A stretch of DNA of 64,000 bases from JAFGPL01 sp963781805 (GCA_963781805.1 CAWAHF010000004.1:4712001-4776000), one strand, 5' to 3'; positions 18,201-27,270 are shown, numbered from the stretch's first letter. The notes: a model not told the origin generated them from the sequence alone. Program-made: numbers and translations.

Positions 18201-18905
18201 AATCAGAACCTCAGAACCCTTAACATGACGAAGGACAAATTCTTTTCCATTATTGCTCATGATCTTAAAAATCCAATCAATGCGATACTTGGATTCTCAG
18301 AACTGCTCACTTTGAAATACGACGTTATATCAGATGAAAAGAGGAAACAGTTTATAGAAGTCATTTTCGATTCGGTTCGTAATATATATAAATTACTTGA
18401 AAATTTATTGCAATGGTCCAGATCTCAAACAGATAATATGCTGTTTAAACCTGAAAAGTTTAAACTTGGAGATTTGGTAAATAATAATCTTGAGCTTTCT
18501 TCAAATCAGATTAATGAGAAAAATTTAAAGATTGTAAAGAATATTTCTGACGGGGTAGAGATTTTTGCAGATAAAAATATGATTAACACTGTTATTAGGA
18601 ATTTAATCACCAATGCAGTTAAATTCACTGAAAATGGAGATATCACCATCAATATTAAACAAATTGATGATTCTGCTTGTTTCGAGATCACCGATACCGG
18701 AGTAGGAATTCCAGAAGACAAAATTAATAAGGTATTTGAAATTGACAACTCGAAATCGACCGAGGGAACCAAAGGAGAATCGGGAACCGGACTGGGATTA
18801 ATTATATGCAAGGAATTTATTGAAAAGAATGGGGGTGAAATTTTCGCAAAGAGCAAAGAGAACAAAGGTTCTACGTTTGGTTTTTATATTCCCATAAAAT
18901 CCTGA
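15207..18905 (+). CDS. giant reg_prop sensor histidine kinase 2
   Basis: A 1232-residue paralogue of the preceding kinase with the same layout. It has a signal peptide (about 1-20), many reg_prop strands such as LWFGTLNGLDRYDG and NLWIGTSDGLNLL (about 25-800), a Y_Y_Y domain (about 830-905), a transmembrane helix (about 915-935) and a coiled coil. The HisKA box has His1018 in IIAHDLKNP, and the HATPase domain has NAVKFTENG and GTGLGLIICKEF. The cytoplasmic half is very similar to kinase 1 (EERQQ.IEEQSEEL and LNEKNQNLRTLN occur in both), while the sensor half is clearly diverged. This indicates duplication followed by change of ligand. It has no receiver or DNA-binding domain. Confidence 0.92.
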   Translation: MKRVFIILIPLFLFEILTFGQVKFKHYGIADGFSDNSVRHIIQDKKGFLWFGTLNGLDRYDGNEIKEYKTEPGNLNSLTYSRILWFMEDSYGYLWLITFNSDFHRFDPRSEKFVNFRSLITDYSKTEAKSQITETSPGIMWIMLRYGGVVRIRESENAQQYSIDIIDTTNLLPGNIVNFVQKDKNGALWIGTNNGLVKFTTDTFKVNKKNSSSKFSVEKGNNFIGYCETGDKIIFATSDSGLFLNNPDKGSSHFQRILLKGRIKSIAKGKANDLLVVTGNDGIYYLSDDANHIVQYKNKEVIGIDSEILDKFLIYVDRKGKFWISARRRGITLFDPVTRKITYFPLNAAQRISQGDDDKHTLFEDSNGDLWIGIYGSGIFKYHREENTFEQFQQQRDNLNSLSTNYVLAIFEDYSKNLWIGTFQGGLNKTELSRYAFNYTHPVKNPKSNTLNEVRSVLADSKNRIWIGTKAGNIYCYNESGAVIYKIPDDLNSKKYEQSNVYSMLEDKDGNFWIGSKGGGLIRIKGLLNAPDMKTANSAVEIFKNDPLDTNSLSNNAVYALYQDNTDQIWIGTYNGGLSLIENPSDKIIFRNFNHNLNDKNSLSDNRVRYIMQDSKGNLWIGTSDGLNLLKENYINTYEKKFIRFRNNLADINSISRNDVYYILEDQQHNIWIATSGGGLNLLHTDQKTGKYYFSYFDRRKGLPGDVVFSISEDTKGNLWLGTDNGLCRFSDNGKEIDSYIAEDGLMDNLFSESACAQTSSGIDIFGQKSGFIRFYPDSVLKEKIIYPIVITDFYLFSKRQQPGNINSPLSTTIEKTTKITLKYNQNYFGFQFSMLDYLHPERCQYAYYLEGEGVDTSWNYVGNKHTATYTNLDPGNYIFHVKASNHEGYWNETPVSIIIHIKPPYWDTIWFRTLVFLMIVAILLGIYFLRINRLRKQKIYLETLVQKRTSEIEEKNKKLIDQTYLLNETNTLLEERQQYIEEQSEELRTQAEELNEKNQNLRTLNMTKDKFFSIIAHDLKNPINAILGFSELLTLKYDVISDEKRKQFIEVIFDSVRNIYKLLENLLQWSRSQTDNMLFKPEKFKLGDLVNNNLELSSNQINEKNLKIVKNISDGVEIFADKNMINTVIRNLITNAVKFTENGDITINIKQIDDSACFEITDTGVGIPEDKINKVFEIDNSKSTEGTKGESGTGLGLIICKEFIEKNGGEIFAKSKENKGSTFGFYIPIKS

Positions 18906-19036
18906 TTTATAACTATCCGACATTCCATATTTTATCAATGCTAAGTGGGTTTTAATCAATTAAAACAATTTTATTCACATTTGTGATAATCGTTTATTAA
19001 TTTTGCCGCAATTTTGAATGCAAAGTATGATAACCA

Positions 19037-20389
19037 ATGGGTAAGAATGATACCGACTTGATACAGACGATACTCACTCCCTTTCAGCGGTTTTTTAAAA
19101 CCGAATCTTCCGGGGGTATAATCTTACTTTTTTCCACCATAGTTGCTATTATCTGGGCAAATTCAATTTTCTCCGATTACTATTTTAATTTCTGGGAACA
19201 AAAAATATCGATTTCTTTCGGAAACTTTCAATTTTCCGAAACTTTACTACATTGGATAAATGATGGACTGATGGCAATTTTCTTCTTTGTGGCAGGACTG
19301 GAAATTAAGCGTGAATTGATGATAGGTGAACTCTCTACTGCAAAAAAGGCATCGTTGCCGATATTTGCTGCTATAGGAGGCATGATTGTTCCCGCTGCAC
19401 TTTTCACTTTTCTAAACCAGAACCAGGAAACCAGTTCTGCATGGGGAATACCCATGGCAACGGATATTGCCTTCTCACTGGGCATTTTGAGCTTATTAGG
19501 CAAACGGGTACCTGTTGGTCTTAAGGTGTTTCTGGTAGCATTTGCCATCGTAGATGACCTGGGAGCCATCTCTGTTATTGCAGTATTTTACAGTTCCGAA
19601 ATTCATTACAAATTTCTACTGATAGGTCTTGGATTATTAGTTTACCTGTTTTTATTCAATGTAATAAGAATCAGGTTTATTCCATTATATATGATCCTCG
19701 GATGGATTATCTGGTATATGTTTCTTGAATCAGGTATTCATCCAACAGTAGCCGGTGTGCTTATTGCCTTTACCATACCGGTTGGTAGAAAGATAAGAGT
19801 CAGCACATTCAAAAAAAGAATAGATTCAAATCTTACGGAATTTTGTGATGATGGCTGCAATGATAAGGTAATGTTAACACATGAACAACTTTCGGCAATC
19901 GACAATATGGAATCAGAAACCCTGAAGGTTCAAAGTCCGTTGCAATCACTAGAGCATAGATTACACGGCTTTGTAACTTATTTTATTATTCCTCTCTTTG
20001 CCTTTGCCAATTCAGGAATTGTTATTCAAAGTCTGGACTACAGTACCTTTTTAAATCCTTTAACTACAAACCTGGGATATAGTATGATTGCAGGGAAGTT
20101 TGTCGGAATATTCGTATTTGCATGGATTGCCGTTAAATTTAAATTCGCTTCAATACCAGAAAATGTTAAGTGGGTGCACATTTTGGGAGTTGCAATCCTT
20201 GGAGGCATGGGCTTTACTATGTCGATATTTATAACCAATCTGGCATTTCATCAGTCTGAATACATCAACTCTGCAAAGCTTGGAATAGTTATGGGTTCTT
20301 TTGTTGCAGCAATGTTGGGATTTCTTATCCTGAGGATTACTCTAAAAAAACAAAAAACAGAACCTGCTGTTAATACGTCAGAATCTTAA
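19037..20389 (+). CDS. nhaA: Na+/H+ antiporter NhaA
   Basis: A 450-residue inner-membrane antiporter that exports sodium in exchange for protons and helps pH and salt homeostasis. About twelve hydrophobic segments are present. The ion-binding aspartate pair is Asp173-Asp174 in FAIVDDLGAI, and the N-terminal GGIILL and LEIKREL motifs are typical of the family. A hydrophilic loop of about 50 residues (about 255-305, acidic, with CDDGC) precedes the last helices; longer loops here are common in Bacteroidota homologues. A TAATTTTG element at 18998-19005 could be its -7 promoter box. The gene ends three bases before cysH. Confidence 0.96.
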   Translation: MGKNDTDLIQTILTPFQRFFKTESSGGIILLFSTIVAIIWANSIFSDYYFNFWEQKISISFGNFQFSETLLHWINDGLMAIFFFVAGLEIKRELMIGELSTAKKASLPIFAAIGGMIVPAALFTFLNQNQETSSAWGIPMATDIAFSLGILSLLGKRVPVGLKVFLVAFAIVDDLGAISVIAVFYSSEIHYKFLLIGLGLLVYLFLFNVIRIRFIPLYMILGWIIWYMFLESGIHPTVAGVLIAFTIPVGRKIRVSTFKKRIDSNLTEFCDDGCNDKVMLTHEQLSAIDNMESETLKVQSPLQSLEHRLHGFVTYFIIPLFAFANSGIVIQSLDYSTFLNPLTTNLGYSMIAGKFVGIFVFAWIAVKFKFASIPENVKWVHILGVAILGGMGFTMSIFITNLAFHQSEYINSAKLGIVMGSFVAAMLGFLILRITLKKQKTEPAVNTSES

Positions 20390-20392
20390 TAA

Positions 20393-21106
20393 ATGAAAGA
20401 AAATATTGATACACTAAATAATTCATTTAAGGACAAACAGCCCTTAGACATTTTACGTTATTTCGTTTCAAATTACACAGGTGAAATAACACTGGGAAGT
20501 AGTATGGGCGCTGAAGACCAGGTAATAACTGATATGATTGTTAAACTCGACAAGAGCGTAAAAATATTTACCCTCGATACCGGCAGGCTTTTCCCGGAAA
20601 CCTATCATTTGATTGAAAAAACCAACCAACAGTATGGTATTTCAATTAATATTTATTTTCCTGACAATGCTATGGTTGAAAAAATGGTTCATGAAAAAGG
20701 TATCAATCTTTTTTATAAAAGTGTGGATAACAGAAAAGAATGTTGCCATATCAGAAAGGTAATACCGGCACAAAGAGCGCTACAGGGAATGAAAGTATGG
20801 ATAACCGGTATCAGGAAAGACCAGACACTTTCGCGTTTTTTTAACAAGTTTATAGAATGGGATGACTCAAACAAACTGATAAAAATAAATCCGTTGTTAA
20901 ACTGGACTGAAAAGCAGGTATGGGACTACATCAGGCAACATAATGTTCCTTACAACGAATTACATGATAAAGGATATCCAAGCATTGGATGCCAGCCTTG
21001 CACCCGTGCAGTTACGAATAAGGATGATAACAGAAGCGGCAGATGGTGGTGGGAAAATACGGGACCCAAAGAATGCGGACTACAGCATAGTGCAGTTGAA
21101 AAGTGA
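20393..21106 (+). CDS. cysH: adenylylsulfate (APS/PAPS) reductase, Fe-S type
   Basis: A 237-residue cytoplasmic enzyme that reduces activated sulfate to sulfite with thioredoxin. The PP-loop region has GSSMGAEDQV, then the iron-sulfur ligands Cys117-Cys118 (ECCHIRK) and Cys200/Cys203 (GCQPC), and the catalytic Cys228 in KECGLQH. The CC plus CxxC set marks the 4Fe-4S type that normally prefers APS over PAPS. The start is the ATG three bases after the nhaA stop, so the two genes are almost certainly cotranscribed. Sulfate adenylyltransferase and sulfite reductase are not in the window. The antiporter-reductase pairing is unusual. Confidence 0.93.
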   Translation: MKENIDTLNNSFKDKQPLDILRYFVSNYTGEITLGSSMGAEDQVITDMIVKLDKSVKIFTLDTGRLFPETYHLIEKTNQQYGISINIYFPDNAMVEKMVHEKGINLFYKSVDNRKECCHIRKVIPAQRALQGMKVWITGIRKDQTLSRFFNKFIEWDDSNKLIKINPLLNWTEKQVWDYIRQHNVPYNELHDKGYPSIGCQPCTRAVTNKDDNRSGRWWWENTGPKECGLQHSAVEK

Positions 21107-21214
21107 AACCAAACCATTCTTTTTTTGCTCTCTTTTGAAAAAATTTATTTATCAGGTAATTTTTTTTATTAATTTATACTCTATAATTCAACCATTTAGT
21201 GTATATTTATAGTG

Positions 21215-21232
21215 AAACTCTTTTAAGAGTTT
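21215..21232. promoter_or_regulatory. 18-bp palindrome upstream of the STAS-like gene
   Basis: AAACTCTTTTAAGAGTTT is a self-complementary 18-mer (8-base arms) lying 28 bases upstream of the ATG at 21260. A TATATTTA box (21202-21209) overlaps the expected -7 position. It could be an operator or a leader hairpin. Confidence 0.3.
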
Positions 21233-21259
21233 ATCGTAAACCTGATAAAATTTTTGAAT

Positions 21260-21634
21260 ATGGCAAATGGAGCTCAGTTTATTCAGCACAAGGGTAAAGA
21301 AATTTATTTTGTTGATTATACCCATATCAAAACAAATGAAGAATTTCTTAACGTAATTAAAGGAACTAACGCTTTCAGGGAAGAAACGAGATCGCAGGGA
21401 AAAAAGGATCTGTTGGTCCTTATCGATATCACCGGCAGTTATGCATACGGACAAGTACTGGATGAATTAAAAAAATCGGGAAGGATTACCAAAGACATGT
21501 CAAAAAAAGAAGCCATTGTGGGTATATCCGGCAGTCAAAAAATCCTGCTTCAGATTGCACAAACTTTTACCCGGATGCAACTTAAAGTTTTTAATTCCAC
21601 AGACGAAGCCAAAGATTGGCTGGTCAATGATTAA
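21260..21634 (+). CDS. STAS/SpoIIAA-like small protein
   Basis: A 124-residue cytoplasmic protein with the alternating beta/alpha pattern of the STAS/SEC14-like fold (YFVDYTHIKTNEEF, then DLLVLIDITGSY, then EAIVGISGSQK). The ATG at 21260 is chosen over an in-frame TTG two codons earlier. Family members often bind lipids or act as anti-anti-sigma-like adaptors; no serine kinase partner is visible here. It is followed, seven bases on, by the convergent end of the VWA-OmpA gene with no terminator between them. Confidence 0.65.
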   Translation: MANGAQFIQHKGKEIYFVDYTHIKTNEEFLNVIKGTNAFREETRSQGKKDLLVLIDITGSYAYGQVLDELKKSGRITKDMSKKEAIVGISGSQKILLQIAQTFTRMQLKVFNSTDEAKDWLVND

Positions 21635-21641
21635 GGGCAAT

Positions 21642-24020
21642 TTATTCATAAATTATCAATTCCACCCTTCTGTTTTCTGCTGACTTCCAGGTTTCGTCCT
21701 CTATGGGCCAGACGGGAAAACTTTTACCGAACGATCGGGGGTGAATTCTTCGTTCATCAATACCTTTTGAAACAAAATATTTTTTAACAGCATCCGCTCT
21801 TTTTTTAGTAAGTAAAAAACATTGTTCTTCAGTACCAACATGATCGGCATGAGCCAGAACATCTAATTCCGATTCAGGATATGTTTCCAGATATTTCAGG
21901 TATTTTTCAAGATTTGGTATGTAATCTTCACGGATATAATCTTCGTTAAACACAAAATTTACAGCAACCTGTGGAGCCGATACAGGCTTTTTGCCGTCTA
22001 TAGTTCTGTACCAATAGTTCTCCTCGTCAAACTCCTTGTCTGAGATATCAAAATCATCACCAATAAAATAATCGAAAAAAACACTTCCGGTTTTATGAGC
22101 ATGGTTATTAAAATTCAGAATTACCCGGTGATTGCCAGGACTTTCAATGGGTTTGTACCTGATTTCATAATACTGATGCAACACTCTGGGCATCTCCTCA
22201 AAAACCCTGGTTACATTCTCGGGGTTATTGATAAAATATATTTTCCCATCACTCAGATTTGCCAACTGCAACAGCAATTCCGAATTGGTACCTGTTCCAT
22301 AAGAGATAATGAATAACCTGGTGTTTGACTGTCGTAAATGCTGGGCCAATTGATTTGCCGTAAATGCATAATGTCCAAAATATATAAGTGAAGAATTTTC
22401 GTAGCCATCTGTAAATAAAATCATTACCTTTTTCCTGTCTGAACTGTCAAGTACTGTTAAACCCTTGTCAGCTCCGGCATACAGGGCCGTTTTTCCTCCA
22501 AAACCTGTAAGCTTATCAAATTTATAATAATCAAAGACTTCTTCTGAATTAGATAAAAGCGGCGATACCGTACTTATTTTATCATCAAATTTTGTAATAG
22601 AAATCCTGTCATTCAGGTATTTTCTGAGGATAAATGTTTTAACCGATTCTTCAAGATAATCAATGGTGCCGGCCATTGAACCGCTGTAATCCAATACCAG
22701 AGAGAAATCATAAGGAGTTGAAGCGCTTTCCTGTATCTCCCTGATATTAAATTTTAATGTATTGTTTTTATTATCAATTGTCTCACTTAATCTTGAAAAA
22801 TAAATTTTGCTGATTGAATCATTTCCCAATGGAGGCGCAAGTCCTGAGATATAATTTCCGGATGTATCCACTACTACAACCCTTACAATCATTTCATCGG
22901 GATATGCAGTTCTGTCAACAGATATTATGTCCATTTCCAGTGGAACACCAACAGGTTCATCGTAAATATTCCGGGTGGAAGAAACATACTTCCTGAAAGG
23001 ATAAACATTTATCTTCCATACCTTGGTAAGTATTTTTAATCCGTCTTTAACTCTTAAAACATAGGTAGTGGTTTTGTCAGGATTAATCTGAAGTTGTCCT
23101 TTCCCAGGCAGATCAGCTGCAAGACCCTCAATGGATATACTATCACCGCCATTGACATTCCAGGTAAGTATTGACCTATCTCCACGCAATATAGAGTTTT
23201 CACCCCAAAAATAACTGATATAGGGTTCCATAACCCTGATATGAAATATTCCTAACGTATCAGTTACATCGTATCTCCTTCCGGCCAGCAAGGTAATAAC
23301 AGTATCCTTTCGGGGATGAAAAACTTTATCTCCTTCAGCAGGCAATAAAAAATCCTTGTTGTCAACGTATACTCCTTTGCAGCGTTTAGTCTTCCAAAAA
23401 ATGCTTAAAGTATCGCCTCTGTATATAATTTTCTTTGAAATACCCGAATTTTCAATAACATTAACTTTGGTTGTATCTTTTAAGGAATCTATATTATACT
23501 TCCCCACAGCATAAATTACCGTTTCAAAGGTTGTATCTCTATGTAAATGAAAATTATCTGCCAAACCAAATTTTTCGGGAATACCTTTCAATTGAACATA
23601 TAGAGCATTCTCTGCCCTCCACCGTATTTTAATTTCTTCTTCATCTGTTGCTGAATCAGGTACTTCAAAATATTTGATAACCGGCAAAACCACATTGATT
23701 TTTCTTTTTTTGCTTACAAATGTTCCATTTTTTAAATAAAACTTAATCTCAATAATTTGTGTGCTATCGGGGAAATATGTGTAACTTCCGGAAACAGGCA
23801 ATTCATCCTGAATACCAACCAGCTCTGCCGACTCAGCCTTATTTATATTCCAGGTAAGTACAACACTTTCGCCACGTTCAATTACTCTCGGTATGATTTT
23901 AAATTCCGGTCCATTCCTGTTTCGTTGAGCCTGGGCATCAAATGTTGAATATAACAGGAAGACAGCATTTATCAACCAGATTGCAACTGGATGAGCATCT
24001 ATGACACAAAGATTAATCAT
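21642..24020 (-). CDS. exported Ig-like, VWA and OmpA domain protein
   Basis: A 792-residue envelope protein. A signal sequence (about 1-32, ending DAQAQ) is followed by Ig-like segments (about 35-345) that repeat the pattern of a TWNIN- or TWNVN-type strand. A von Willebrand A domain follows (about 437-620) with the MIDAS motif DYSGS at about 444-448. The C-terminus is an OmpA/MotB peptidoglycan-binding domain (about 690-792) with HADHVGTEEQC and ENRRVELI. It should tether to peptidoglycan in the periplasm and present the VWA domain to a metal-dependent partner. Proteins of this layout occur in Bacteroidota gliding and secretion loci and in surface adhesion, but no such partner is nearby. 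Confidence 0.88.
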   Translation of the reverse strand: MINLCVIDAHPVAIWLINAVFLLYSTFDAQAQRNRNGPEFKIIPRVIERGESVVLTWNINKAESAELVGIQDELPVSGSYTYFPDSTQIIEIKFYLKNGTFVSKKRKINVVLPVIKYFEVPDSATDEEEIKIRWRAENALYVQLKGIPEKFGLADNFHLHRDTTFETVIYAVGKYNIDSLKDTTKVNVIENSGISKKIIYRGDTLSIFWKTKRCKGVYVDNKDFLLPAEGDKVFHPRKDTVITLLAGRRYDVTDTLGIFHIRVMEPYISYFWGENSILRGDRSILTWNVNGGDSISIEGLAADLPGKGQLQINPDKTTTYVLRVKDGLKILTKVWKINVYPFRKYVSSTRNIYDEPVGVPLEMDIISVDRTAYPDEMIVRVVVVDTSGNYISGLAPPLGNDSISKIYFSRLSETIDNKNNTLKFNIREIQESASTPYDFSLVLDYSGSMAGTIDYLEESVKTFILRKYLNDRISITKFDDKISTVSPLLSNSEEVFDYYKFDKLTGFGGKTALYAGADKGLTVLDSSDRKKVMILFTDGYENSSLIYFGHYAFTANQLAQHLRQSNTRLFIISYGTGTNSELLLQLANLSDGKIYFINNPENVTRVFEEMPRVLHQYYEIRYKPIESPGNHRVILNFNNHAHKTGSVFFDYFIGDDFDISDKEFDEENYWYRTIDGKKPVSAPQVAVNFVFNEDYIREDYIPNLEKYLKYLETYPESELDVLAHADHVGTEEQCFLLTKKRADAVKKYFVSKGIDERRIHPRSFGKSFPVWPIEDETWKSAENRRVELIIYE

Positions 24021-24127
24021 CCCTTAAAAAGTAGCTTTTTATTGCTAAAAGGTACTCTTTTTACACGAAAAATGTATTATCTCTGTGGATGATTTGCAAT
24101 GAATAACAGAGGTTAAATTATTTTAAA

Positions 24128-25603
24128 TTAATACGCACGGGCAATAAGAACTTTATATTTCGAAGGTTTCCCACTAACAATACATTTACCGCCCAGATGA
24201 TCCGCATTTAAAAGAATGCATCTGATGGTTGCCTTCGTTTCATTTTTAATTTTTTCTTCAGTTTCCGATGTACCATCCCAGTATGTTGAAATAAATCCTC
24301 CCTTGGTTTCAAGAATATCTTTCATTTCATCATAACTCTCAACTTCAAAAGTATTTGCATTTCTGAAATCAAGCGCTTTTTTATAGATGTTCTGTTGAAT
24401 CTCTGACAACAAATTCTGAATATGTTCTGCAATTCCTTCCTGAGGTATGATTTTCTTTTCAAGTGTATCGCGCCTTGCAACTTCAACCGTACCGTTTTCA
24501 AAATCTTTAGGTCCAAGGGCAAGCCGAACCGGTACACCTTTTAGCTCATATTCTGCAAATTTCCATCCCGGTTTGTGCGTATCACGATTGTCAAATTTGA
24601 CCGACAATCCTTTATCTTCCAATATTTTCTTAATTTGCTCAGCTTTTTCGGCAATCATTGCCCGCTGTTCGTCATTCTTATATATCGGAACAATTACGAC
24701 ATGGATTGGAGCAAGTTTTGGTGGCAGTATGAGCCCATTATCGTCTGAATGAGTCATAATCAATGCGCCGATTAACCGTGTAGTCACTCCCCAAGACGTT
24801 GCCCAGACATAATCAAGTTTCCCGCTTTTGTCAGTAAAAGTCACATCGAAAGCTTTTGCAAAATTCTGTCCTAAAAAGTGGGAGGTCCCGGCCTGCAATG
24901 CTTTTCCGTCCTGCATAAGCGCTTCTATGCAATAGGTATCAATTGCGCCGGCAAATTTTTCATTTTCTGTTTTTACTCCTTTAAATACCGGAACAGCCAT
25001 AAAATCTTCGGCAAATTCAGCATAAACATCCAGCATTTTAAGAGTTTCTTCCACAGCATCTTCGCTTGTTGCATGAGCCGTGTGTCCTTCCTGCCAAAGA
25101 AATTCGGTGGTTCTCAGGAATAACCTGGTACGCATCTCCCAGCGTACCACATTTGCCCATTGATTATATAATAAAGGAAGATCCCGGTAAGATTGTATCC
25201 AGTTTTTGTAGGTATTCCAGATAATCGTTTCCGATGTAGGACGAATAATCAATTCTTCTTCCAGCTTAGCTTCTGGATCAACAATTACACCTTTTCCGTT
25301 CGGATCATTTTTAAGTCTGTAATGTGTTACCACCGCACATTCTTTTGCAAAACCCTCAACATGAGCAGCTTCCCTGCTAAAAAAAGATTTTGGAATAAAT
25401 AATGGAAAATACAGATTAGAGTGACCTGTTTTCTTAAAAAATGCATCAAGTGCAGCCTGCATTCTTTCCCAAATGGCGTACCCATGAGGTTTAATCACCA
25501 TACATCCCCTTACAGCAGAGTTCTCTGCTAAATCTGCTTTAACTACCAGATCGTTATACCACTGTGAATAATTTTCTTCTCTGCTGGTTAATTCCTTTGC
25601 CAT
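24128..25603 (-). CDS. proS: prolyl-tRNA synthetase (type 3)
   Basis: A 491-residue class II synthetase that charges tRNA-Pro. The start is the ATG for MAKELTSREE at 25603. The frame runs upstream to 25678, but that part encodes hydrophobic filler. Motif 2 (FLRTTEFLWQEGHTAH) and the iRPTSE substrate motif are present. The short form without the bacterial editing insertion, with an added C-terminal zinc-like domain, is the archaeal/eukaryotic-type enzyme common in Bacteroidota. The gene is divergent from the lipoprotein gene at 25714. It is a single-copy housekeeping marker. Confidence 0.96.
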   Translation of the reverse strand: MAKELTSREENYSQWYNDLVVKADLAENSAVRGCMVIKPHGYAIWERMQAALDAFFKKTGHSNLYFPLFIPKSFFSREAAHVEGFAKECAVVTHYRLKNDPNGKGVIVDPEAKLEEELIIRPTSETIIWNTYKNWIQSYRDLPLLYNQWANVVRWEMRTRLFLRTTEFLWQEGHTAHATSEDAVEETLKMLDVYAEFAEDFMAVPVFKGVKTENEKFAGAIDTYCIEALMQDGKALQAGTSHFLGQNFAKAFDVTFTDKSGKLDYVWATSWGVTTRLIGALIMTHSDDNGLILPPKLAPIHVVIVPIYKNDEQRAMIAEKAEQIKKILEDKGLSVKFDNRDTHKPGWKFAEYELKGVPVRLALGPKDFENGTVEVARRDTLEKKIIPQEGIAEHIQNLLSEIQQNIYKKALDFRNANTFEVESYDEMKDILETKGGFISTYWDGTSETEEKIKNETKATIRCILLNADHLGGKCIVSGKPSKYKVLIARAY

Positions 25604-25700
25604 AATTCGTTTTTTGGTATGGTATTTGTAATAATATATCTGAATTAAAATTGGTACAAAGTAAAAAAATAAAATCATATCTTCACAATGTTAAATTTTT

Positions 25701-25706
25701 AGGAGG
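25701..25706 (+). promoter_or_regulatory. strong Shine-Dalgarno site
   Basis: AGGAGG lies eight bases upstream of ATG 25714. Genes in Bacteroidota rarely use such a site, so this one suggests high translation and fixes the start of the lipoprotein. Confidence 0.7.
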
Positions 25707-25713
25707 TCAAATC

Positions 25714-27270
25714 ATGAAAACACTAACAATAATAGCAGTAATAACCGGAGCAGTTCTAACCTCGTGCTCCAGTAGTTTTCAGGCTACGTCCGATTATGAT
25801 GATGTTTATTATACTCCATCATCCGAACCGGTTGTCACCGCGAAGCCGGCAGTAACTCCTCAATACGGACAGCCAGCTAGTAATTATGAAAGATATCTTG
25901 CATCCCGGGGGGACCAGGATAATTACACTGAAACTTATCAGGATCCGGATACGATGCAATATCAAAACCAGGAACTGGCAAACGATAAAGATTATATTGA
26001 CAGCGAATATTACGATGAAAATGGTAATCCTGTAGTTAATAATAATTATTATTATAATGATGACGATTATTACTATGCATCAAGGATAAGAAGATTCCAC
26101 AGACCATTTTCTTCTTTTGGTTATTATGATCCTTATTATTATGATCCTTATTGGTATGATTATAGTCCGATGTCATTGTCCTTTGGCTATTCCTTCGGAT
26201 ACTATCCTTCATGGGGTTTAGGATTTTCGTATGGTTACCCATATTATTCTTCCTGGTACAGCCCATTCTGGTATGACAGGTACTATTCTCCTTATTATTC
26301 CTATTGGGGCGGATATGGTGGTTATTATGACGGATATTATGGCAGTCACTATGGACATAATTATTCTTATTATGATAACCATAATTACAACAGAAATTAT
26401 TATGGACCACGAAGAGGAATATCAACAGGCAGATCAACTGCAAATAGTCATTCCGGGACCTTAAAAAATACTGGTAACTCATCGGTAAATGGGAGAAGAA
26501 GTATAAACAACACCACTGCAAATGGTGGTGCATCTACCGGAAGACGTGAAATTGCCGGCACAGATCGAACTTCCGCAACCAGAACAGCGGTTAGTCCCGA
26601 CAGAAAGAGTACTACTACTTCCACAACTCGACAGGGATATTCGACAAATACAACAAGAACGGCCACAAATGACAGAAGAAGTACTTCATCAACCTATACA
26701 AGACCAACTGCCGCTCAGAGGCCAACATATACGCGTCCGTCGGGCAGTACAAGTTATAGTCGGGGAACTACTCAATCGAGAACATCAGGAACATATAATC
26801 CCACTTCATCATCACGAAGCAGTTCAGCATACACAAGGCCATCGGGTAGCCAGTCTACAAGATCATATTCAGGAAGTACCACCAGAAGTACAAGTTCAAG
26901 ATCAACAAGCAGTTCAAGTACTCCTTCCTACTCACGGCCAAGCTCAAGTACTTACAGCAGGCCGAGTTCTTCAGGTACAACTACACGGTCCAGTTCAAGT
27001 TCGGGTACTACTTACTCCAGACCAAGCTCCAGTAGTAGTTATACCCGTCCAAGTAGTTCCAGTTCCGGAAGAAGTTACTCTGCTCCCAGCAGGAGTTACT
27101 CAGCGCCGAGTAGTTCAGGTTCCAGCAGAAGTTATTCTGCACCCAGCCGAAGCTATTCCGCACCAAGCAGTTCGGGTTCCAGCAGGAGTTATTCAGGCGG
27201 TTCAAGCAGTTCCAGTTCACATAGCTCCGGTGGCGGATCACGTTCCAGCTCTAGCGGCGGAAGAAGATAA
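25714..27270 (+). CDS. low-complexity lipoprotein (Tyr-rich, then Ser/Arg-rich)
   Basis: A 518-residue predicted lipoprotein. The start is the ATG at 25714 with an AGGAGG ribosome site; an in-frame start 63 bases upstream is rejected. Signal peptide and lipobox read VLTSC, with Cys18 the lipidated residue. About residues 100-230 are rich in Tyr, Asp, Asn and Gly (runs such as YYYNDDDYYY). About 240-518 are Ser/Thr/Arg-rich, with tandem copies of SRSYSAPS and SGSSRSYS near the end. The C-terminus is disordered and positively charged and may bind polysaccharide or nucleic acid. Tyr-rich stretches can be extracellular coating material. The function is unknown. Confidence 0.85.
   Translation: MKTLTIIAVITGAVLTSCSSSFQATSDYDDVYYTPSSEPVVTAKPAVTPQYGQPASNYERYLASRGDQDNYTETYQDPDTMQYQNQELANDKDYIDSEYYDENGNPVVNNNYYYNDDDYYYASRIRRFHRPFSSFGYYDPYYYDPYWYDYSPMSLSFGYSFGYYPSWGLGFSYGYPYYSSWYSPFWYDRYYSPYYSYWGGYGGYYDGYYGSHYGHNYSYYDNHNYNRNYYGPRRGISTGRSTANSHSGTLKNTGNSSVNGRRSINNTTANGGASTGRREIAGTDRTSATRTAVSPDRKSTTTSTTRQGYSTNTTRTATNDRRSTSSTYTRPTAAQRPTYTRPSGSTSYSRGTTQSRTSGTYNPTSSSRSSSAYTRPSGSQSTRSYSGSTTRSTSSRSTSSSSTPSYSRPSSSTYSRPSSSGTTTRSSSSSGTTYSRPSSSSSYTRPSSSSSGRSYSAPSRSYSAPSSSGSSRSYSAPSRSYSAPSSSGSSRSYSGGSSSSSSHSSGGGSRSSSSGGRR

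Noticed and set aside
26036..26533. 165-codon minus-strand frame under the Tyr-rich region
   Set aside because: The antisense of Tyr/Asn-rich codons gives His/Asn-rich filler; no family resemblance.
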